Assembly: GCF_900107545.1 (NCBI RefSeq) | Contig: NZ_FNQZ01000001.1 | Coordinates: 434,001 to 498,000, forward strand | Origin: Pseudobutyrivibrio sp. ACV-2 | GTDB lineage: Bacteria; Bacillota; Clostridia; Lachnospirales; Lachnospiraceae | Length of the DNA stretch: 64,000 nt | Reading direction: 5' to 3' | Part shown: positions 27,851 to 37,912 of the stretch, in pieces | How positions within the stretch are numbered: the first letter of the stretch is position 1 | How the letters are laid out: the number at the start of each line of letters is the position of its first letter | Notes under the pieces: generated by a model | Seen by the model: the letters and a program-made list of their open reading frames with translations, nothing else | What the model was told of the DNA's origin: nothing | Database searches by the model: none | Made by a program: the position numbers and the translations under genes

Positions 27851-28670
27851 TAAAATGCGTACAAGCTTCCTTGCAGCGCCTTATGCCCTCTGGGTGCTTA
27901 TATGCACCATTCTTCCACTGTTTTATATTTTAGGCTATGCCGTTACTACAAGCTCTGGAAGCTTCACCTTAGCAAACCTTACAGCCATCGCAGATCCAGT
28001 TCATCTTAAATCCCTTTGGCTTTCAATCAAGGTTGCCTTTATGACAACAGTTATCTGCCTTGTTCTTGCCTACCCTGTTGCACTGATTTTGCACAATCTT
28101 AAAATCACCAACAAGGCTTTTGTAGTTTTTCTTTTCATTCTTCCTATGTGGATGAATTTCATGCTACGTATTTTAGCCTGGCAGATTATCCTTTCAAACA
28201 ATGGTATTTTAAACAGCTTCCTTTCATTTTTAGGACTTCCTACCATTCATATTTTATACACCAAATCTGCAGTTACCCTTGGTATGGTTTATGATTTTTT
28301 ACCTTATATGATTCTTCCAATCTATAATGCCCTTGCAAAAATCAACGACCAGGTAGTAGAGGCCGCAGCAGATCTTGGTGCCAACTGGTTTACCACCTTT
28401 ACCAAAATCACCATTCCTCTTTCAAGAGATGGTATTATTTCAGGTATCATTATGGTATTTGTTCCTGCCCTCTCATCTTTCGTTGTATCTAATCTTTTAG
28501 GTGGAGGAAAGGTGCTTCTCATTGGTAATGTTATCGAGCAGGAATTTACTCTTGCAAGAAACTGGAATTTAGGTTCAGGTCTTTCAATCATATTGATGAT
28601 TTTCGTACTGCTTTCTATGTCAATCATGAACAGACTTGACGATTCTGAGAATGGAGGTATGCTTGTATGA
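27843..28670 (+). CDS. potB: Spermidine/putrescine ABC transporter permease PotB
   Basis: Inner-membrane permease subunit of 275 residues with six predicted membrane segments. The cytoplasmic loop EAAADLGANWFTTFTKITIPLS is the EAA motif that docks to PotA. It overlaps potA by 8 bases and potC by 4 (ATGA), showing tight translational coupling. Confidence 0.94.
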   Translation: MTNKMRTSFLAAPYALWVLICTILPLFYILGYAVTTSSGSFTLANLTAIADPVHLKSLWLSIKVAFMTTVICLVLAYPVALILHNLKITNKAFVVFLFILPMWMNFMLRILAWQIILSNNGILNSFLSFLGLPTIHILYTKSAVTLGMVYDFLPYMILPIYNALAKINDQVVEAAADLGANWFTTFTKITIPLSRDGIISGIIMVFVPALSSFVVSNLLGGGKVLLIGNVIEQEFTLARNWNLGSGLSIILMIFVLLSMSIMNRLDDSENGGMLV

Positions 28671-29455
28671 CAAAAATCAAAAAAGGTACCTCATACCTCT
28701 ATCTTGGACTTATATTTTTATTTTTATACGCACCAATACTTGTGCTCATAGTTTTATCCTTCAATAATTCTATGTCACGTACTGTATGGGGTGGATTCAC
28801 ACTTAAATGGTATTTCAATCTCACATCCAATGATAATATTATGGATGCCCTTGGAACCACTATTAAAATAACCCTTTCTTCATCTATACTTGCCACAGTG
28901 CTTGGCACATCCGCAGCAATCGGTATCCAATACATGAAGAAAAGACATGCAGCTATAATGCTTGGAGCCACAAATATTCCACTTTTAAATGCAGATATTG
29001 TTACTGGTATTTCTCTCATGCTTTTGTTTACCAGATTCACTCCGCTTGGAACATTTTCTGTAGTCCTTGCACATATAGCATTTTCAGTTCCTTATGTAAT
29101 ATTTAATGTGCTACCAAGGCTTCAGTCTTTGTCTGAGTCCTGCTTTGAAGCAGCCATGGATTTAGGAGCTACTCCATCCTATGCCTTTGCAAAGGTAGTT
29201 TGGCCAGAAATTTTTCCTGGTGTTTTATCCGGATTTTTGATGGCACTTACCATGTCACTTGACGATTTCACCATCACCTATTTTACAAAGGGTGCCGGTG
29301 TTAACACACTTTCAACAATGCTTTACACACAGCTTAGAAAAGGCATTCAGCCAGAACTTTACGCCCTTTCTACTATCCTGTTTTTATTTGCATTTGTACT
29401 TTTATTTGTAACGAACTACAAAGGCACTACAAAAGAGGAGGCAAAGACGAAATAA
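28667..29455 (+). CDS. potC: Spermidine/putrescine ABC transporter permease PotC
   Basis: Second permease subunit, 262 residues, six membrane segments. The EAA loop reads EAAMDLGATPSYAFAKVVWPEI, and the following SLDDFTITYF is typical of PotC. Its stop shares one base with the potD start (TAATG). Confidence 0.94.
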   Translation: MTKIKKGTSYLYLGLIFLFLYAPILVLIVLSFNNSMSRTVWGGFTLKWYFNLTSNDNIMDALGTTIKITLSSSILATVLGTSAAIGIQYMKKRHAAIMLGATNIPLLNADIVTGISLMLLFTRFTPLGTFSVVLAHIAFSVPYVIFNVLPRLQSLSESCFEAAMDLGATPSYAFAKVVWPEIFPGVLSGFLMALTMSLDDFTITYFTKGAGVNTLSTMLYTQLRKGIQPELYALSTILFLFAFVLLFVTNYKGTTKEEAKTK

Positions 29456-30522
29456 TGAAAAAAAAATTACTTAGCTTCCTTAGCATTATCGTATTTACGT
29501 TAGCTCCTGTACTTGGCCTTACAGGCTGCGGTTCAGATGCCGAGGATACTGATACACTTGTAGTTTTAAACTATGGTAAATACATCGAGGCCGATGTTTT
29601 AAAACGCTTTCAGGAAGAAACCGGTATCACTGTTAAATACGAGGAATACGAACAGGTTGAGGATATGTATGCAAAGTACAAAGCCGGCTCAATCAACTAT
29701 GATGTAATATGCACCTCAGATTACATGATAGAAACCCTTAGGCAGGAGGGCGAGCTTATTCCAATCGATTACAGCTCTATTCCAAACTATGAAAACATTG
29801 ATCCAGCCATTATAGATGCCTCTGAAGCATTTGATCCTACTCACAAGTATACCGTTCCTTATTTTTATGGCACCGTAGGTATTCTTTACAATACCAATAT
29901 GGTAGATGAGCAAACTGTTTCCTCTTGGGACAGCCTCTGGGACCCGGCTTTTAAAAATCAAATCGTAATGATTAACTCTCAGCGCGATGCCTTCATGGTA
30001 GCCCTTGAAAAGCTTGGCTACGATATCAATACCACTGATAAAAAAGAACTTGATGAAGCATATAAGCTATTATGCGATGAGAAAAAATATGTCTATGCAT
30101 ATCTTCAGGACGAAACCTATGAATGCATGATTTCTGAAGATGCTGCCATGGCCGTATGCTACTCAGGCGAAGCTGCCATGGGTATGGAATACAATGAAGA
30201 CTTAGCCTATACAGTTCCAAAGGAAGGTGGAAATCTTTGGATTGATTCATGGTTCATTCCTAGAACCTGCAAGCATTATGATGCTGCAATGAAATGGATA
30301 GACTTTATGTGTGAGGAAGAAGCTGCCACAGAAAACTTTGAATATGTATGGTATGCCACTCCAAACACAAAGGTGGCCGCCCATGAAGATGCCGAGACCC
30401 TTGCAGACGAAACAGTCTTCCCTACAAAAGAAACCTTAAGCCGTTGTAAGCTCTATGAAGCCTACGACAACGAAACACTTGATTACACAACCAATCTTTG
30501 GAAAAAATTAAAAGCATTCTAA
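29455..30522 (+). CDS. potD: Spermidine/putrescine-binding lipoprotein PotD
   Basis: Substrate-binding lipoprotein of 355 residues. The signal peptide ends in LTGC (Cys25). The mature part has the PotD/PotF pattern: LVVLNYGKYIEADVLKRFQEETG, DVICTSDYMIE, VPYFYGTVGILYNT, and a C-terminal LWKKLK. Acidic and aromatic residues (for example Tyr and Asp in the LWIDSWFIP segment) fit polyamine binding, but specificity for putrescine or spermidine cannot be read directly. It is the last gene before a strong terminator. Confidence 0.94.
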   Translation: MKKKLLSFLSIIVFTLAPVLGLTGCGSDAEDTDTLVVLNYGKYIEADVLKRFQEETGITVKYEEYEQVEDMYAKYKAGSINYDVICTSDYMIETLRQEGELIPIDYSSIPNYENIDPAIIDASEAFDPTHKYTVPYFYGTVGILYNTNMVDEQTVSSWDSLWDPAFKNQIVMINSQRDAFMVALEKLGYDINTTDKKELDEAYKLLCDEKKYVYAYLQDETYECMISEDAAMAVCYSGEAAMGMEYNEDLAYTVPKEGGNLWIDSWFIPRTCKHYDAAMKWIDFMCEEEAATENFEYVWYATPNTKVAAHEDAETLADETVFPTKETLSRCKLYEAYDNETLDYTTNLWKKLKAF

Positions 30523-30527
30523 TTAAT

Positions 30528-30561
30528 AAAGCGTCTAGGATTATTCCCAGACGCTTTATTT
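30528..30561. terminator. Bidirectional terminator, potD and DUF5688 gene
   Basis: Stem AAAGCGTCT-GG / CC-AGACGCTTT with T-rich flanks on both sides, between convergent genes. Confidence 0.8.
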
Positions 30562-30566
30562 ATATC

Positions 30567-31223
30567 TTATGCTATACCAAGTTCCCCAGTCTTTCTATTA
30601 TAGAAATATAAGTTATCACTAAGAAAATCTTCTGGTGGTAATTCATTTCGATTTATATTGTAAATCATTTCTTTTATTGCATCTGTAGAAAATTCACATC
30701 CTTCAATTGTTTTTACAACTATAATTTCATGAATAGATGACGGAATGATATATAAATCAGACTTAAGTTTTGAAGCAATTGCCTTTAAAGCATCCTTATA
30801 AAGCATAACAGCTGCTCCGTTAAAAGCAATATTATTTGTTGCGACATAAATCGGTGTATAATTCTCCTCATCTTCAACAAGAGAAAGCATTGAATCATCC
30901 TCCAAGAATGATGCTATTGTATTTAGAATACCCCTGAATTTAAAACCAAAAATCCTTGGTGTATTACATATTGCTGCTTCCATTAAAGTACCAATGTCTG
31001 CCTGCCACATTTCAATCATCTCATTATTTATCATCATGAGACGCTCTCCCTCTTTAGAGTATTGGTCAGGCAAATAATAATAAAACACAATTGCCAAGTC
31101 CAGGTATTCGATATATGGGACCTTATTTAACAATTCTTTATGCTTGTTTCTATTAATTACCTTGAATACAATATTTTCCCTAACTTCGGGAGCAAATTCC
31201 TTATAAAGTTTAATGTATGCCAT
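30567..31223 (-). CDS. DUF5688-type protein, unknown function
   Basis: A 218-residue cytoplasmic protein that I recognise as the DUF5688 type common in Lachnospiraceae. Supporting segments are the central MWQADIGTLMEAAICNTPRI, the YIIPSSIHEIIVV stretch and the C-terminal SDNLYFYNRKTGEL. It has no catalytic motif that I can name. It is a single gene with ribosome site GGAGG, between the potD and recN terminators. Confidence 0.65.
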   Translation of the reverse strand: MAYIKLYKEFAPEVRENIVFKVINRNKHKELLNKVPYIEYLDLAIVFYYYLPDQYSKEGERLMMINNEMIEMWQADIGTLMEAAICNTPRIFGFKFRGILNTIASFLEDDSMLSLVEDEENYTPIYVATNNIAFNGAAVMLYKDALKAIASKLKSDLYIIPSSIHEIIVVKTIEGCEFSTDAIKEMIYNINRNELPPEDFLSDNLYFYNRKTGELGIA

Positions 31224-31274
31224 TTAGCCTCCAAACTAAATAGACATAAATCAAGTGGGATAAAAAACGAAAAA

Positions 31275-31306
31275 ACAAAAATCCGCATGAGAACCATGCG
31301 GATTTA
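31275..31306 (-). terminator. recN terminator
   Basis: AATCCGCATG / CATGCGGATT stem downstream of recN with a T-run on the minus strand. Confidence 0.8.
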
Positions 31307-31329
31307 TTATATCAGCTATAAATATTTTT

Positions 31330-33009
31330 TCAAGCATTATTTTTATAACTTTTAGCCATATCCTTCATCTCTTTTGCATTGGTCATAACAGCTTCTGTTA
31401 TCGCGCTACCTCCGAGCATTCTTGCAAGTTCTGTGATAGTTTCATCCTCCATAAGCTTTTTAATACCTGATATGGTATGACCATTTGCAACACTTTTTTC
31501 AATAAGAAAATGTGTGTCAGCCATTGAAGCAATCTGAGGAAGATGTGTAATGCAAATTACCTGATGATTTTTGGCAACAGTGCTTAGCTTTTCAGATACA
31601 GCCTGTGCTGTACGTCCTGAAATACCAGCATCTATCTCATCAAAAATAAGAGTATCTATTCCACCATCTGCAGCAAGAACAGTCTTTATAGCAAGCATAA
31701 TACGGCTCATTTCACCACCTGATGCTATATCCTTAAGTGGTCTGAGTGGTTCTCCAGGATTAGTACATATTACAAACTGACCTTCATCAAAGCCATTTTC
31801 TGTTAAATGATCCAATCGCTTTAGCTCCACATCAAATTCACTGTTAAGGAAATTCAGGTCGCTCATAGCTATCCTCATTTTTTTAGCAAGCTCTTTAGCA
31901 TTCTTTTTTCTAATGGCTGAAAGCTTTTCTGAAAGACCTTCAAGCTCTTTTGTAGCTACAGAAACCTTTTCCTTTAGCTCTGATAGATATTCATCAAAGC
32001 TTTCAAATTTGGCTTTCTTTTCCTGTCTGTCCTTAAGCTCCTCAAGAATGATATCGATGGTAGGTCCATATTTATCCTTTAATCTGTTAATCTCGTTCAG
32101 ACGAACCTCAACTTCATTAAACCTGGCTCCGTCAAAGGAAGTGTCTGACATGTAGCCTGAAAGCTCACGATTGAAATCTGAGATAATACTATCAGCATCA
32201 TTAAGCATTGCCAGCAAATCAACAGCCTTTTCATCTAAAGCCTCTATATGGCGCAAATCAGAAATGGCTGAGCTTAAGGCATCAGATGCTCCAGCATCAC
32301 CTGCTATTGCTTCATGGGCTCTCTGGAAGTATTCCATGGTCTTGCTGAAATTTGAAAGACGCTTGTATTCTTCTTCAAGCTCCTCGTCTTCACCGCTCTT
32401 TAAATTGGCGCTTTCTATCTCATTAATCTCGTGGTCTAAAAGAACAATTTCACGTTCCTTGGAAATATCGCTTTTTTTCGCAGACTCCAACTCCTGAATT
32501 AAAGCCTTGTATTCCTTATAGGCGTTGGCTACCTTTTCCTTCAAATCTCCAATATCATTTTTGGCAAATTCATCGAGGAATTCCATATGCTTATGGGTAT
32601 TAAGAAGTGACTGATGCTCCTTTTGACCATAGATATCAAGCAAAATATCTCCCACCTGCTTCATCTTTGCAGCTGGAACCTGCTCTCCATTTATTTTGGC
32701 CACACTGCGGGAATCTGTAATCCTGCGACTCATAATGACTTCATCATCATAAGGCTCTACCCCAAGGTCTCTAAGTGCTTCCTTTGTGGCATCATCATTT
32801 ACAAGATATACTGCCTCCACAAAAGCCTCTGAATCGGCATCCCTAAGAAAATCCTTTGATGCCTTGTCCCCCAGGCTCAAATGAAGTGCTCCAAGTATAA
32901 TAGATTTTCCTGCACCTGTCTCACCTGACAGGATGTTTAACCCCTTTGAAAAAACAATCTCTTCCTCATCTATGAGGGCTAAATTCTTTACGTGCAAACT
33001 AGCTAGCAT
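31330..33009 (-). CDS. recN: DNA repair protein RecN
   Basis: SMC-like ATPase that gathers broken DNA ends. It has 559 residues. Walker A (LSGETGAGKSII, about 28-39) is at the N-terminus. A long coiled coil runs through the middle (about 160-370). The signature LKDIASGGEMSRIMLAIK and Walker B TLIFDEIDAGISG lie near the C-terminus. It ends the nusB-to-recN run, starting 39 bases after argR, which is its usual place in Firmicutes. Confidence 0.95.
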   Translation of the reverse strand: MLASLHVKNLALIDEEEIVFSKGLNILSGETGAGKSIILGALHLSLGDKASKDFLRDADSEAFVEAVYLVNDDATKEALRDLGVEPYDDEVIMSRRITDSRSVAKINGEQVPAAKMKQVGDILLDIYGQKEHQSLLNTHKHMEFLDEFAKNDIGDLKEKVANAYKEYKALIQELESAKKSDISKEREIVLLDHEINEIESANLKSGEDEELEEEYKRLSNFSKTMEYFQRAHEAIAGDAGASDALSSAISDLRHIEALDEKAVDLLAMLNDADSIISDFNRELSGYMSDTSFDGARFNEVEVRLNEINRLKDKYGPTIDIILEELKDRQEKKAKFESFDEYLSELKEKVSVATKELEGLSEKLSAIRKKNAKELAKKMRIAMSDLNFLNSEFDVELKRLDHLTENGFDEGQFVICTNPGEPLRPLKDIASGGEMSRIMLAIKTVLAADGGIDTLIFDEIDAGISGRTAQAVSEKLSTVAKNHQVICITHLPQIASMADTHFLIEKSVANGHTISGIKKLMEDETITELARMLGGSAITEAVMTNAKEMKDMAKSYKNNA

Positions 33010-33048
33010 ATTATTCTCCTTTTCTAACTAACACTAGGAATTGCACTC

Positions 33049-33504
33049 CTACATTTTTTCAATTATCTTTTTAAGCTTACTCATCAAGAGTACTGTGTCA
33101 TCAATTGAACGAATAGCACACATGATGGTATCATCACCTGCTATCGAACCGACTATCTCAGGGAAATCCATATGATCAAGGGCAGCCGCCACTGCCATTG
33201 CCATACCTGAAACAGTCTTGATAACTAATATATTTGACGCATTGTCCATAGATACAAATCCATCTAAGAAAATGCGAATATATTTCTCATTCATGTCGTC
33301 CTCTGTAGATTTAAAGGCGACGTAACGAAGCTTCCCTGTGCCATCAGCTACTTTGGTAAGCTTCATTTCCCTGATGTCGCGGGAAACGGTAGCCTGAGTT
33401 GCATTAAAGCCCGCTTCTTCTAGCTTGGCTGTAAGCTCCTCCTGGGTACCTATTTCGTTTTTAACTATTAATTCTAATATCTTTGTCTGTCTTTCAATTT
33501 TCAT
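33049..33504 (-). CDS. argR: Arginine repressor ArgR/AhrC
   Basis: Arginine-responsive regulator of 151 residues. The N-terminal winged helix (RQTKILELIVKNEIGTQEELTAKL and ATQATVSRDIREMKLTKV) binds ARG boxes; the C-terminal domain (about 80-150) with GSIAGDDTIMCAIR binds arginine and forms hexamers. Candidate targets are the boxes between argC and argG in this window. It lies directly after nadK with no gap. Confidence 0.96.
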   Translation of the reverse strand: MKIERQTKILELIVKNEIGTQEELTAKLEEAGFNATQATVSRDIREMKLTKVADGTGKLRYVAFKSTEDDMNEKYIRIFLDGFVSMDNASNILVIKTVSGMAMAVAAALDHMDFPEIVGSIAGDDTIMCAIRSIDDTVLLMSKLKKIIEKM

Positions 33505-34350
33505 CTAAATCTCCTGCATTCTTGCTCTGATACGCTCCAAGAAATTTACATTTTCAAGCATCACCATGTGTGATGTCACAGATGAACGATATATTCTAAG
33601 TGTCTCGTCTTTGTGAAGTGTCTGCCTTAAGGTACCGTCATATACGATATTTGCAACAGGATCATCCTCATCATGTCGAGCTGAAATTGAAACCTCTACC
33701 TCATCACTTGAAGACAATATGATACTTCTTGAATTAAGAGTATGAGGATTTATAGGTGTAAGAATTATACAATCAGCGTGTGGGCTGACTATTGGCCCAT
33801 TGGCTGAAAGATTGTAGGCTGTGGAGCCTGTAGGTGTTGCAACAATAAGTCCATCGCAGTTATGTGAATAAAGCTGAATGCCATTAACCTTAACAGTAAG
33901 ATTAAGAACATAAAGCCCTGCAGCAACAGGAACCACAACTATATCATTTAATGCTCTGTAGCAGTTTTTAGAATCAGTAGAACAAACTGCTTCAAGCATC
34001 ATACGCTTATCTATTTTATAATTGTCACTTAAAAGCTGATCCAGGCAATGCTCCACATTTTCAACTGTCATATCGCAAAGATATCCCAGATGACCGCAAT
34101 TCAATCCAACTATCGGCACATTGCGGTTGTTAACATTTTGGGCAACCCTGACAACAGTTCCATCACCTCCTACAGTGATAATACATTCAATATCATCATC
34201 TACTGTAATTTGGGTATCAGAACTGTCTGAGCAGGTATCCAAATCAAGGATGCACATGCCACCATGGCTCTTAATATAGTCTCTAATGATGCCTATATAT
34301 TTTTCATGTAAATCGCTAAAAGACCTTGCAACAATTAAAAAGCTTTTCAT
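33505..34350 (-). CDS. nadK: NAD kinase
   Basis: Phosphorylates NAD to NADP. It has 281 residues with the family motifs ITVGGDGTVVRVAQ (GGDGT) and LNCGHLGYLCD, then VATPTGSTAYNLSANGPIV. The start shares one base with the tlyA stop (TAATG), so they are coupled. Confidence 0.95.
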   Translation of the reverse strand: MKSFLIVARSFSDLHEKYIGIIRDYIKSHGGMCILDLDTCSDSSDTQITVDDDIECIITVGGDGTVVRVAQNVNNRNVPIVGLNCGHLGYLCDMTVENVEHCLDQLLSDNYKIDKRMMLEAVCSTDSKNCYRALNDIVVVPVAAGLYVLNLTVKVNGIQLYSHNCDGLIVATPTGSTAYNLSANGPIVSPHADCIILTPINPHTLNSRSIILSSSDEVEVSISARHDEDDPVANIVYDGTLRQTLHKDETLRIYRSSVTSHMVMLENVNFLERIRARMQEI

Positions 34351-35147
34351 TATTTGTCTAAGCTGCCGTGAGCCGCTGCAACTGTAGCAGCAACATCAAT
34401 AGCTTCCCCCTCTTTGTCGGCGTTTGAAATATGAATCAGATACTCGATATTTCCCTCTGGCCCCTTGATTGGAGAAAATTCCAGGTGGAGCACATAAAAA
34501 CCTATCTCTTTAACAAAATCTATGATGTTGTTTATAACCTCTTCATGAACTGCAGGGTCTCTAACCACACCTTTTTTACCGACCTTTTCACGGCCAGCTT
34601 CAAACTGTGGTTTAATCAGGCAAACCATTTCAGCATCATCCTTAAGAAGTGCTTTTGCTGGTCCTAAAACCTTAGTGAGGCTGATAAAGGATACATCAAC
34701 AGATGCAAAATCAAGCTGCTCTCCTATGTCCTCAAGAGTCACATAGCGTATGTTGGTTTTTTCCATACAAACAACTCTTGGATCCTGACGAAGCTTCCAT
34801 GCAAACTGACCATAGCCAACATCTACAGAGAATACCTTTGTAGCTCCGTTTTGAAGCATACAGTCTGTAAATCCTCCTGTGGATGCACCAATGTCCATGC
34901 ATACCTTGCCATCAAGCGTGATATCAAAATGGGTCATTGCCTTTTCAAGCTTTAGGCCACCACGGCTTACATACTTAAGCTGTTGACCATGTATTTCAAT
35001 ATCAGCATCAACATCAATTTTGGTGCCTGCCTTATCTTCCCTGTTTCCTTTTACAAAGACATTGCCTTCCATAATCATGGTCTTTGCCTTTTCCCTAGAA
35101 GGAGCAAAGCCTCTGTCTACTAAAACTATATCAAGTCTTTCTTTCAT
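34350..35147 (-). CDS. tlyA: TlyA-family rRNA cytidine-2'-O-methyltransferase
   Basis: A 265-residue protein with an N-terminal S4 RNA-binding domain (RLDIVLVDRGFAPSREKAKTMI, about 1-60) and a FtsJ-like methyltransferase domain with the AdoMet motif CMDIGASTGGFTDCMLQ and the VDVSFISL and LIKPQFEAGRE segments. TlyA methylates 16S and 23S rRNA in some species. It sits in its standard place between dxs and nadK. Confidence 0.92.
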   Translation of the reverse strand: MKERLDIVLVDRGFAPSREKAKTMIMEGNVFVKGNREDKAGTKIDVDADIEIHGQQLKYVSRGGLKLEKAMTHFDITLDGKVCMDIGASTGGFTDCMLQNGATKVFSVDVGYGQFAWKLRQDPRVVCMEKTNIRYVTLEDIGEQLDFASVDVSFISLTKVLGPAKALLKDDAEMVCLIKPQFEAGREKVGKKGVVRDPAVHEEVINNIIDFVKEIGFYVLHLEFSPIKGPEGNIEYLIHISNADKEGEAIDVAATVAAAHGSLDK

Positions 35148-35148
35148 T

Positions 35149-37011
35149 CTAATTTCCTAAACTCTCTAATATACGCTCAGTGATTGACTGAGCATCCATC
35201 TTAAGCTCCTTAAACAATAGGGTTACACTACCATGAGGAACAAACTCATCTGGAATTGCAATTTTAAGGACCTTACCCTTGTAACCGATGTCTGATAAAT
35301 ATGCCTGAACCTGCTGACCAAAACCACCAGTTGTCACATTTTCTTCTAAGGTTACAATTAAATCGTATTTATCTTTAATTCCATCAAGGTATTCTTTATC
35401 GAATGGCTTTGCAAAACGGGCATTACAGATACCTGCATCTATTCCCTTTTCCAAAAGAAGCTTTTCCGCCTCTTCCGCCTTTTTAACCATAGAACCATAT
35501 GCAAAAAGCATTACCTTTGAGCCTGACTTTATTTCCTCAGCCTTGCCCAAAGCAACTGGATCTCTATGTTCCTTAAGGCCACAGTATGCTTCTCCTCTAG
35601 GGTATCTGATAGCTATTGGACCGTTGTGCTCAGATACAGCATATTTCATCATATCTGAAAGCTCCCATTTGTTCTTTGGCGCCATAACAGTCATATTTGG
35701 CATAGCTGTAAGGAAAGATACATCAAATACACCTTGATGTGTGCTTCCATCTGCCCCAACAAGACCCGCTCTATCTATAGCAAATATTACATGAAGATTT
35801 TGCAGGCAAACATCCTCTAAAATCTGATCATAGGCACGCTGCAAAAATGATGAATATACAGCAAACACTGGAACTCTACCGCCAAGTGCAAGACCTGCAG
35901 CAAATGTAACAGCATGCTCCTCTGCAATACCTACATCAAAGAATCGCTCTGGAAACATATTTCTAAAGCGCTTTAGACCTGCGCCTTCTGCCATGGCAGC
36001 TGTGATAGCTACTACCTCAGGATTTCTGTCTCCCATCTTTCTCATGACAGTGGAAAAAACGTCTGTATATCCAGGGCTATTGCTACGCTTTGGAAGTCCT
36101 GTCTCTATTTCAAATATATCGGTACCATGGAAGCGAGATGGATGTCGCTCCGCTGGTTCATATCCATTTCCCTTTTTAGTGATAACGTGAACCAAAACCG
36201 GTCCTTTGATTTTGCTGGCCATCTCAAAGGTTTCAAGCAAAGCTTTAATGTTGTGACCATCCACAGGACCTAAGTACATGATTCCTAAATCCTCGAAAAC
36301 CATGTTTGGAACCATCAGCTGTTTGATTCCATTTTTGGTGCTACGTATTTTTCTTATGATACCTTCACCATTAGGCCAGTTTTCCAAAGAGGAAATCACG
36401 TTATTCTTAAGTCCTACGTATTTTTGACTGGTGCGCAGTCGCTCTAAATTAGTAGACATTCCACCTACGTTTTTAGAAATAGACATCTCATTATCATTTA
36501 AGATAATAAGCATGTTGGATTTGTTAAGTCGTGAAGCATTATTAAGTGCTTCATATGCAAGACCTCCTGTAAGGGCTCCATCTCCAATTACAGCGCACAC
36601 CTTATAATTATCACCAGCTAGATCTCTGGCCATACTATAGCCTAGCGCCGCTGAGATAGATGTAGAGCTATGACCTGTATCAAAACTGTCACATTCGCTC
36701 TCACATCTTTTAGGAAAACCACTGATACCGCCATATTGTCTGAGATGTTCAAACTCATCAGCTCTACCAGTGAGGATTTTGTGAGTATACGCCTGATGTC
36801 CCACATCCCAAACAAGTTTGTCCTTAGGGAAATCTAAAAGCAGATGTAATGCGATTGTTAGCTCAACAGTACCTAAATTTGACGCAAGATGACCGCCAGT
36901 TTTTGAAAGATGCTCTATCAAAAACTGTCTGATTTCTCCTGGGAGTATCTCTAGCTCCTGCTCACTGAGCTTCTTTATATCATTAGGTTGCTTTATCTTT
37001 TCAAGGACCAT
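35149..37011 (-). CDS. dxs: 1-deoxy-D-xylulose-5-phosphate synthase
   Basis: Thiamine-diphosphate enzyme that condenses pyruvate and glyceraldehyde 3-phosphate, the first step of the MEP isoprenoid pathway. It has 620 residues. The TPP motif is GDGALTGGLAYEALN...LNDNEMSIS; the transketolase-like middle domain has GIAEEHAVTFAAGLA and DRAGLVGADGSTHQG; the C-terminal domain has TLEENVTTGGFG. It lies 6 bases after ispA, which uses the pathway's products. Confidence 0.96.
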   Translation of the reverse strand: MVLEKIKQPNDIKKLSEQELEILPGEIRQFLIEHLSKTGGHLASNLGTVELTIALHLLLDFPKDKLVWDVGHQAYTHKILTGRADEFEHLRQYGGISGFPKRCESECDSFDTGHSSTSISAALGYSMARDLAGDNYKVCAVIGDGALTGGLAYEALNNASRLNKSNMLIILNDNEMSISKNVGGMSTNLERLRTSQKYVGLKNNVISSLENWPNGEGIIRKIRSTKNGIKQLMVPNMVFEDLGIMYLGPVDGHNIKALLETFEMASKIKGPVLVHVITKKGNGYEPAERHPSRFHGTDIFEIETGLPKRSNSPGYTDVFSTVMRKMGDRNPEVVAITAAMAEGAGLKRFRNMFPERFFDVGIAEEHAVTFAAGLALGGRVPVFAVYSSFLQRAYDQILEDVCLQNLHVIFAIDRAGLVGADGSTHQGVFDVSFLTAMPNMTVMAPKNKWELSDMMKYAVSEHNGPIAIRYPRGEAYCGLKEHRDPVALGKAEEIKSGSKVMLFAYGSMVKKAEEAEKLLLEKGIDAGICNARFAKPFDKEYLDGIKDKYDLIVTLEENVTTGGFGQQVQAYLSDIGYKGKVLKIAIPDEFVPHGSVTLLFKELKMDAQSITERILESLGN

Positions 37012-37017
37012 ATCTAT

Positions 37018-37911
37018 TTATTTGTCTCTGTAAACCAGATAGCTTAATAATTCAACCAAGAATTCGTTGTGAACTGGTAATTTATTAAGCTCTGCTATGG
37101 CTTCATCTGTGAGACGTTTTACCTCTTCTTTGGATTTTTCCATACCTGCGAAAGTAACGTAGGTACTCTTTTCATTTCTAATATCTGAACCTATAGGCTT
37201 GCCTAAGGTTGCCTCATCTCCTTCGATGTCAAGAATATCGTCTTGGATTTGGAAGGCAAGGCCAATGTTTTTCGCAATGCCTTCGATAGCTTGCACCTGA
37301 GACTCTGTGGCACCTGCAAGGACAGCTCCTATCATCATAGAAGCCTCTATTAAAGCACCAGTCTTTAAATCATAAATAAAATGAAGCATATCTTCTGTGA
37401 CTTCAAGTTGTTTTTTTTCAGCCTCAACATCCACTACCTGACCGCCTATCATGCCAAACACACCCGCGTTTCTGGCAAGTATACGCATAGCCTCAGTCAC
37501 AGACTTCACATCTGTGTCTGCATCGTAAGCATTTAGCGCCGTTTCAAAAGCGTAATTTAAGAGAGCATCACCTGCAAGAACTCCCATCGCTTCGCCAAAG
37601 GCAATATGTACTGTAGGCTTGCCTCTGCGAAGAGAGTCATTATCCATGGCTGGCAAATCATCATGAATAAGTGAATAAGTATGAATCATTTCTATAGCTG
37701 CCATAAAAGGCTCAATAACATCACCTTTGCCACCAAAAAGTTGGAAGGTCTCATTCATCAGGATTGGACGGAGCCTTTTTCCTCCAGCTGTAACACCATA
37801 TTCCATGGCTTCAAAAATAGTCTTTTGCATCCCCTCTACATCTGGTAGAAATCTGCAAACAACATCTTCTGCCGCCTCTACTCTGAGACTAAGTTCATTT
37901 TTAAATTCCAT
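37018..37911 (-). CDS. ispA: Polyprenyl (farnesyl/geranylgeranyl) diphosphate synthase
   Basis: Builds C15-C20 isoprenoid diphosphates. From the ATG at 37911 it has 297 residues; this ATG lies one base after the xseB stop, while the longer reading frame to 37947 runs into xseB. The first aspartate-rich motif is DDLPAMDND, the second DDILD, with GGKRLRP near residue 55 and FQIQDDILDIEGD near 220. Confidence 0.94.
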   Translation of the reverse strand: MEFKNELSLRVEAAEDVVCRFLPDVEGMQKTIFEAMEYGVTAGGKRLRPILMNETFQLFGGKGDVIEPFMAAIEMIHTYSLIHDDLPAMDNDSLRRGKPTVHIAFGEAMGVLAGDALLNYAFETALNAYDADTDVKSVTEAMRILARNAGVFGMIGGQVVDVEAEKKQLEVTEDMLHFIYDLKTGALIEASMMIGAVLAGATESQVQAIEGIAKNIGLAFQIQDDILDIEGDEATLGKPIGSDIRNEKSTYVTFAGMEKSKEEVKRLTDEAIAELNKLPVHNEFLVELLSYLVYRDK

Positions 37912-37912
37912 G